Origin: Hesseltinella vesiculosa
Lineage: Eukaryota; Mucoromycota; Mucoromycetes; Mucorales; Cunninghamellaceae
Direction of reading: 5' to 3'
Length of the DNA: 64,000 nucleotides
NCBI GenBank assembly: GCA_002104935.1
Contig: MCGT01000016.1
Location: 186,001-250,000, forward strand
In this document: piece by piece, positions 58,081-64,000 of the stretch
Numbering within the stretch: position 1 is the first letter of the stretch
How the letters are laid out: every line of letters starts with the position of its first letter
Notes under the pieces: model-generated
What the model was told of the DNA's origin: nothing
Databases searched by the model: none
What the model saw: only the letters and a program-made list of their open reading frames with translations
Program-made: the position numbers and the translations under genes

Positions 58081-59897
58081 ATGACTCGGAAAGTGTTTCG
58101 AACAGTCGATGTTGATATTGATGCTGGGACCCATGAAGAAAGGGTGTACGCTGCCGCATTGCATCCTTGGCGAAGCTACCTTCGAAGTTTGATGCTGCCT
58201 TTGGTACGAAGAGAAACACCATTGATCGCCGCCATGCAGGTAAGTAAAGATGAACAGAAGCATGTTGACTGACATGAAGCTTCTCTCTAGAAACGAATCA
58301 GAACCCCATTGTTCGACAACTACTTTTTATGGACAGCCAACCTAGGTACCCATACGTTTTTCATGGTGTTCCTTCCTGTCCTGATTTGGTTTGGCAAGTC
58401 CTCTGTTGGAAGAGAGTAGGACTGATGATTGGGATAAAAGACGCATCAGGCTTACATCATTTACGGTTAGTATTGCTTGTTTGGCAGCCATGGGCGTATT
58501 TTGGTCAGGCTTTTTAAAGGTAAAGCGACGACAGATCAAATGAAAAAGGGCTGAAATTTTTAGCTTTTTAGGATTTTTTCTGCCTGCCTCGGCCTCTGTC
58601 CCCGCCGGTGCATCGTTTGACCATGTCCAAGGGCGTGGCTTTTGAATATGGCTTCCCATCTACCCATTCCACCAATTCCATCTCGGTGGCCTTGTACTTT
58701 ATTGCCCTTGCTTGTGAAGCATATAGTCCTGAATCGCCCATGCGATTAATATGTATTCTGGCTGCTGCTGTCTATGCCTTTAGTGTTGTGTTTGGCCGTG
58801 TATATTGTGGCATGCATTCCCTCACAGGTAAGGATGAAGGGAAAGACTGGTTGACATGTACACCGCTAATTTGCCCTTTTCCCGATAGACTTGGTCGGCG
58901 GCTCCATCCTTGCTTATCTTCTCTTTTGGGTCCAATGGAACGGCCGGGACGTGATGGAGTATATCATTATCGGCGACTCGTACTGGGTGTTTTTGACTAT
59001 CCCTCTTTGCTTGATGTTTGTAGGGATCCAGTAGGTGATCCTGGCCATATCCAAGTCGGCTGCTTATCCGATTTTTTTTTTAGCCCAGATCCTATTGAAC
59101 GATGCCCTTGTTTTGAAGACAGGTAAAGTGTGCCTCATAAAAGGAAATCAAAAAAAAAAAAAGCTGATCCACCTTGACAGTGTATGCTTTATGGGTGTGA
59201 TGATCGGACTCCTTCCTGGAAGCTGGTTGTGCCAGAGATCGGATTACTGCGTGATGGGCTTGAAAGCCGACGTCGCTACCTTGAGCCTCTACACCCTTCT
59301 TGTGATCCTCCTGAAAATGGTGCTGGGGGTGGCCTTGCTCTTTGTCTGGCGCATCGTATGCAAGAAGGCTTGCTACTCCATCCTACCTCCTATCTATCGC
59401 GCCTTCAATCTCCCTCATCGCAAGTTTGAAATTGGCGCCAGGTAAGAAAAGTAGTGGCCGATACTTCCTGCTCACTTTTTTTTTAATGATACGGTAGAAC
59501 ATACAAGACACTGCGAAAACAAAGTATTCATCCCATTCCTTCCGTGCTGGATCTCCAAGGCTTGGCTCGAACAGTTTCGGAAGCCGATCATGTTGGCCTG
59601 CAGTCTGGCATTGATTTGCATGAACGCAAAGTGGCCAATTGCAAGCACCGCGGCCGCGACCCTCTTGGCACCAACACCTTTGACGAACCAGCCATCACCC
59701 TGGACCCTAGTTTGATGCTTACTGTTGAAGATGCGCCCTTGCGATATGATGTAGACATCGTCACCAAGCTCATTGTATATGCTGGTAAGCCATCCGACAA
59801 CAGAGAAGAAAAAGAATCGATACTGACCGCACTTTTAGGCATCGGCTTTATCGCTGTCTGTCCAGCACCTCTCCTTTTTTACCTTGTTTTCCGATAA
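58081..59897 (+). CDS. LCB3-like: Long-chain-base (sphingoid) 1-phosphate phosphatase, PAP2 family
   Basis: ER enzyme that dephosphorylates dihydrosphingosine-1-phosphate in sphingolipid recycling. Nine exons: 58081-58239, 58291-58415, 58450-58519, 58572-58827, 58889-59030, 59084-59122, 59181-59441, 59498-59784, 59839-59897; 465 residues, all phases consistent. The three PAP2 motifs are present: KDFFCLPRPLSPP (K-x6-RP), YGFPSTHSTNSISV (PSTH) and VFGRVYCGMHSLTDLVGG (SR/GR-x5-H-x3-D). Hydrophobic helices flank them, with a conserved PCFEDSVCFMGV loop. The cytosolic C-terminal region ends in a last helix IGFIAVCPAPLLFYLVF. Intron 2 is only 34 nt (58416-58449), needed to join GRE to LTSFTVSIACLA. 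The N-terminal part (VYAAALHPWRSYLRSLMLPL) matches the family start. Confidence 0.94.
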
Positions 59898-61390
59898 TAT
59901 GCGATACCAGTCTTCTTCTACTGCATTATCTCTTTCTGTTATTGTTATTTTTATAATAAATGCCTACCCTAATCAGCATGGTACCTTTGTGCAAATCAAT
60001 TTTCTGCTCCCCTTGCAAATTTTCGTCGTCGCCCTAGAGCTCCGACTTCAATCGCCCCGCGGAGTTTACAATTACTCCAGGTAGAGACCCGCTGTCACCA
60101 TTTGTCTGTCATTGAACAAAGAAAAAGTAGATGGTAGCAATGCTAATTTACGCCCTCCCTCCTCCGCCTCTTGGTGCCTCTGCTAGAACTGAAGAAGCAT
60201 GGCCAATGATAAACCAGCTTAAGAGGAATATATCTTTGCACTCGTCGATTTGTGCAAATACCGATTTGCATTCGTGACTATCAGAAGAAACAGATGAGCA
60301 TAGTCCCTCAGGCTAGCTCTGGACTTAACAGTCTCAATGGGTGAGCACTCCCTGGCTTTTGAAATAAAATTTACTTGCTCAAACTGGCCTACAACTTGAA
60401 TACGATTGAAATAAAAGGGGGGAGAGTTCAGCCATTAGCTGATCATGCTCAGCTCAAGCTTGCCAAAGAAAAAAAAAAGGTGGGCACCTCTCACACGTTT
60501 CTTGCAACTGCGTTGGACCTACATCTGGATGCCACTCCGTTCGCTATTCATTTCTGAGACGGCGTGATTACTGGAACAGACAATAGGGCAGGAAAGCCTG
60601 GTGTTGCTCTAAGGGTACCCAAGGCATTGGTTGAGCCCCACAACGACGACGTGAATGTGCCACATCCGGATGCGGGGTCATTTCTCAATAATTAAAAAAA
60701 AGTGCAAAAGCCCTATGTGCACATTACAGAGGTAGGGCATTGGCCTGCAATTCGCTTATCTGGTGTGTCGTCCTGTATTGGCAACCGCTGGCGGAGAATG
60801 CCCCCGGGGCATCCTTTTTTATTATCAATTGTTAGATAGCACAGTTTTCCATGGGAAGGACCCCGCCTATCTACACTCTTTCCAGGAATTAAATTCGTCC
60901 TTGTCGGAAAGTAACTTCATATGGTGGCAAGAACAAAATTCATGTTGCACGATATACACATTCGCCCTGGTGGAAAATGAATTCAGCTGATGGGCAGAAC
61001 AAAAATTCATGTATGAAATGTAAATTCGTCCTCGCTGACAAAGAATATATAATGCTCCAATTCATACGTCGGTTGATATAGCCAAATAGCTTAATCCTTA
61101 TGACAAGAATCAGCGAGGCTTCTAATAGCTTGAGGTGGGCAGATTTTAGAGGGTTTGTTGGGCATTCTCACAAATGCTTGGAAAAATGTCGTAATAGGCA
61201 AGCTCTCTGACTAGCTCATTCGCGCATCAATTGCAGCAAGTCGAAATGAAAAAAAAAAAAAGAAATGATATCTGGTGGTTTGCTGAAAACAAATTTATTA
61301 GAACAGCTTATTTTTTTTTTTTTTTTGGCATCAGAGGCAGTAAGTATAGAGAGGGGATGTGGTATAAATTTATGCATACAGAGGAAATGA
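59898..61390. other. 1.5-kb gene-poor region
   Basis: 3' flank of the phosphatase gene and flank of the interrupted family gene. No gene or tRNA-like fold was recognised. It contains the degenerate repeat described separately. Confidence 0.5.
60893..61040. repeat. Degenerate tandem repeat, units of ~64-67 bp
   Basis: Unit starts at about 60893, 60960 and 61024 share ATTCGTCCT-like openings and, in the first two, a conserved AGAACAAAATTCATGT segment. The third copy is partial. Divergence between units shows it is old. Confidence 0.6.
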
Positions 61391-63265
61391 TCAGGCTTCT
61401 TCGTCGAATGGATGGCGATCCGCAGTGATGCCGGTATGAATGTGATAGAGTAAGCCATTATCCATGGCGATCCAACCATATTCGTCAGGTTCCAAGTCGC
61501 TGTGGCGAGGGGAAGACGCCATAGATGGAATACAGATGGAGTTTGCAGTTCCAAACAAGTTTTCAGGAAGAACAGCTAATGATGTTTGGCCACGTGGAGG
61601 GAGGTAAAAAGTCGGTCGCATACACGGCAGGTAAGAGTTGGCCTCAAGGTAATCATCGGGATCAACATGGCGGCTCATGGCCGAATCTTTGCGACAATCC
61701 AGCGAATCCATGGACTTTTTGATCATGAGAGCATTTCGTTCCAAATCAAACACCATGGAAATGAGTGCGATGAATTCCTTTTTGAATGATTGCAGCGATG
61801 CCAAGTTTCTTGGAATGTGGATCTTAGATTCATGCAGTGCCAAATAAAGACCAGCCTGGGCAAGGTGAACTGTGCCGACATGCGCACAGGCACCATTTGT
61901 GTGCATGTACCAGGACAAGAACGGCGTTTGCATGTGTTGTTTCAAGACGTGCTGTAGAGAAGCATCGAGATTGTCCTTGGCCTCGCGCATCAGTTTGCAA
62001 ATGTCATGGCATAATTTGGATGAGTCACCCGCCTTTGCAGCTTCCAGAGAAAGCAGGTCATGCTCATTACTGCGTGAATCAAACAGCAACCGCAAGTCCA
62101 CCTTGAATCCAACTCGAGTATCACTGTAGGAACGTTTGCGTCCGACAATGCCTTGGACAGGACTGGACTCGCCAATCTTCATGCGCAATACGCCATGAAT
62201 ATCAATCAATGACTTGAGGATGGGTGCCCAGATTTGTGTGATAAAATCATACTCGGTAACGCGGGTCGTGTTGTCAGGGTCGAGCAGAAATATATTGGTG
62301 TCGATAATTTTGATCAATGTGGCCAGTGTTTCAAGAAGTCGTTCCGTGTCAGAGCAGCGTGTCTTGATTTGCTGAATATACGACGCAGCCTTCTTGACAT
62401 TGTGTTCCTTGTCGATCAGTGACACAACAATGTCATACGTTTGCTCTACCAAGGTGGGGAGTTGATATTGCTTGCGCCTTTGCTTGTCAACGATAGGGCG
62501 AGATACTTGTTCCAGCTCATCTCTGGTGCAGTCCAAGAATTCCATGGCCAAGTCTGTATTTGTCAAATCCCAGATGGAAGACAATCCACAGGCCATCCAA
62601 TGCTGTTCTTGATTCAACACGGGCATGTCGTTTATCCACTTACAAAAGATGTCGAGTGCTTTTTGCTTGATGATCGTGCCAATAGTCGAACCTTTGAAGG
62701 CTACACCATCGGCCTCCGTCATGGTCACGTACTTGGTATATTTTTTCAAAACATGCTGCTGCTTCTGTATGGGTTATTGTTCGGCGGTTGTGGTGGCACC
62801 AGTTGACTCCGAGGGATAGCAGTTCTCTTTGTCAGCATCATCCAAGAGATTGTCAACCTCCTTGCCAAATTGTTTTGCACCCAGTTGCGAGAGCTTGACA
62901 CCATTCATAGCTCCCATGTCCAGTGCCTTTTGCTTTTGCATCTTCAGCACCCATGCAGCTTCGAATGCTACGCTAGGTTCCTTGAGCTTGTAATGAGCGA
63001 TCAATTGGCGACAGTAAGACACCAACTGGAACCAGTTCTTCTGATTCAATGCCACGTTGTTAATGGAACTAACAAGTGCGCCATTGGCCGACTTGGCATC
63101 CTTGACACGCAAACTGGCCACCTTCCACAGCTCATCCACCACCTTGTCAATGTCCGCCCATTCATATGCACAGAGTGTGTTGAACAGCAAAGGAATCTTG
63201 AAAGTTCTGCAATCTTCTTCCGTAATGCTGAATTGTTTTGTTAAGCCGTGTGGAATGGGGGTCAT
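61391..63265 (-). pseudogene. Unknown fungal-family gene split by one in-frame TAA
   Basis: From the ATG at 63265 the minus strand reads about 163 codons (MTPIPHGLTKQFSITEEDCR...) to a TAA at 62776-62774 just after STGATTTAEQ. The same frame then continues without interruption for about 460 more codons (PIQKQQHVLKKYTKYVTMTE...) to a stop at 61391, ending PFDEEA. There is no intron in either part. The second half carries FITQIWAPILKSL, FKVDLRLLFDSRSNEHDLLS, LEAAKAGDSSKL and KLMREAKDNLDASL, matching the pattern in the fragment at 18.5-19.2 kb. The protein family appears multi-copy in Mucoromycota as I recall it, of unknown function. A C-to-T change (CAA to TAA) would explain the break. Alternatives are two separate proteins, or stop readthrough. 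It may still be expressed. Confidence 0.65.
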
Positions 63266-63452
63266 TTGCAAGTTCAACAAAGAGAAGCTGAGAAAATCCT
63301 GGAACGGGCAAAAACTGACTTTGTCCGCACGGGCAAAGCCCTGGAACGGTTGATTGGCGCTTTGCGCCACTTATTTCTCTGGCCAATGACAGGCCTTCAT
63401 TGGTCATGTTTATTTTCTCTACGGAAATTTTTTTTTCTTTCTTCTCTTTCAC

Positions 63453-63798
63453 AAAAAAGCAATGTCTATCTCTTGAGTATGGGCTGACGAATAGGCAGGA
63501 TGATTGCCGCAAGGTCGGAGGGAAAAAGAGATGGTTAGCGTACTTGTGCCAATCAGGGACTCCTTCGTGGCCAACTGACATGTAGTATCTCCACTGCGGT
63601 ACAATGCCACATTGCTACGCAACTGATTCCAAAAAAGCAATGTCCATCTCTTGAGTATGGGCTGACGAATAGGCAGGATGATTGCCTCAAGGTCGGAGGG
63701 AAAAAGAGATGGTTAGCGTACTTGTGCCAATCAGGGACTCCTTCGTGGCCAACTGACATGTAGTATCTCCACTGCGGTACAATGCCACATTGCTTTGC
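63453..63798. repeat. Two tandem copies of a 178-bp unit, nearly identical
   Basis: Sequence beginning AAAAAAGCAATGTCTATCTC at 63453 restarts at 63631 with only a few substitutions (TCTATC/TCCATC, GCCGCAAG/GCCTCAAG) and runs to about 63798. The near identity shows a recent duplication. It lies upstream of the interrupted family gene, so it may alter its promoter. No coding function is visible. Confidence 0.9.
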
Positions 63799-63856
63799 GG
63801 AACATCCAGGTTTGACTTCCTACTTTACAATTCTGTGACAGGTTTTTTTTTTTTAG

Positions 63857-64000
63857 AATGTGGCAGCTCCTGGCGCTCGTTTTCGTCGTCTGTTGGTGCA
63901 CAAAATTGGTCAAGCTGTTGATATGCGCTATGCTTTTCGCCCGAACACACTCTCCTCATTCGTTCCCAAGATCTGTGTCTGCATTGGAATGAGCAGCTCA
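63857..64000 (+). CDS. Partial exon, possibly R3H-domain protein, running off the window
   Basis: After a T run and AG at 63856, an open frame reads VAAPGARFRRLLVHKIGQAV, then DMRYAFRPNTLSSFVPK, to the window edge. The R-x-x-x-H core in FRRLLVHKIGQAVDM resembles the R3H single-stranded nucleic-acid-binding motif, but only ~48 codons are visible. The 5' exons would lie upstream, in or before the 178-bp duplication, and were not found. Frame choice is uncertain, since another frame also opens with an ATG at 63858. Confidence 0.3.

Noticed and set aside
60700..60790. tRNA-like stretch (GTAGGGCATTGGCCTGCAATTC)
   Set aside because: I could not fold acceptor, D and T arms; no box B GGTTCGA-type sequence found.
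62740..62800. Intron removing the TAA in the interrupted family gene
   Set aside because: Candidate GT...AG pairs here are 35-44 nt and none is a multiple of three, so all would break the downstream frame.

Overview
This is a fungal nuclear DNA window. Its genes have many short GT-AG introns, most with a pyrimidine or poly-T run just before the acceptor. It holds about 21 recognisable protein genes, several relics, and AT-rich intergenic DNA full of homopolymer runs. The compact multi-intron genes, together with two members of a lineage-specific family and a Crypton/GCR1-type relic, suggest Mucoromycota, probably Mucorales. That placement is inferred from protein style; no rRNA or tRNA gene was seen to confirm it.

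Layout. 1-5.6 kb: no housekeeping gene, but an unusually GC-rich Ala/Pro-rich membrane-protein gene (1.76-3.04 kb) and an element with ~215-bp terminal inverted repeats (3.48-4.32 kb). 5.6-16.9 kb: mitochondrial amidotransferase GatA, a LIM-LIM-C1-RhoGAP protein, an HSL-type esterase (minus) and ORC4 divergent from it. 16.9-19.3 kb: a broken GCR1_C/Crypton-like ORF followed by a member of a fungal-specific family. 19.3-22.1 kb (minus): NUC1/EndoG nuclease and KRR1. 23.4-28.4 kb: GATA-like/PHD protein and WDR61/SKI8. 29.5-36.6 kb: PH-domain protein and monocarboxylate-type MFS carrier (both minus), then exocyst SEC6. 37.4-41.8 kb: a small unknown gene and the large NAD-dependent glutamate dehydrogenase (minus). 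41.8-44.4 kb: gene-poor, with coding-like debris. 44.5-53.5 kb: SEC22, a YAK1-type kinase, a CSC1/OSCA channel and a disordered unknown protein. 53.6-57.9 kb (minus): VanZ-like protein, AIG1-type GTPase and a coiled-coil protein. 58.1-59.9 kb: long-chain-base-phosphate phosphatase. 60-64 kb: degenerate repeats, a second family member split by one in-frame stop, a 178-bp tandem duplication and the edge of another gene.

The genes do not form one pathway. Vesicle traffic and polarity are well represented (SEC6, SEC22, RhoGAP), as are DNA/RNA/ribosome functions (ORC4, WDR61, KRR1). Several neighbours share short divergent promoters (esterase/ORC4, MFS/SEC6, coiled-coil/phosphatase).

The most unusual features are in gene architecture: initiator exons carrying only 3 or 4 coding bases, a 9-nt and a 19-nt internal microexon, four GC-AG introns, a 34-nt intron, and a 120-nt intron whose retention keeps the frame and would add a hydrophobic segment. 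I built all exon models by hand from reading phase, splice consensus and family knowledge. None has been checked against transcripts.
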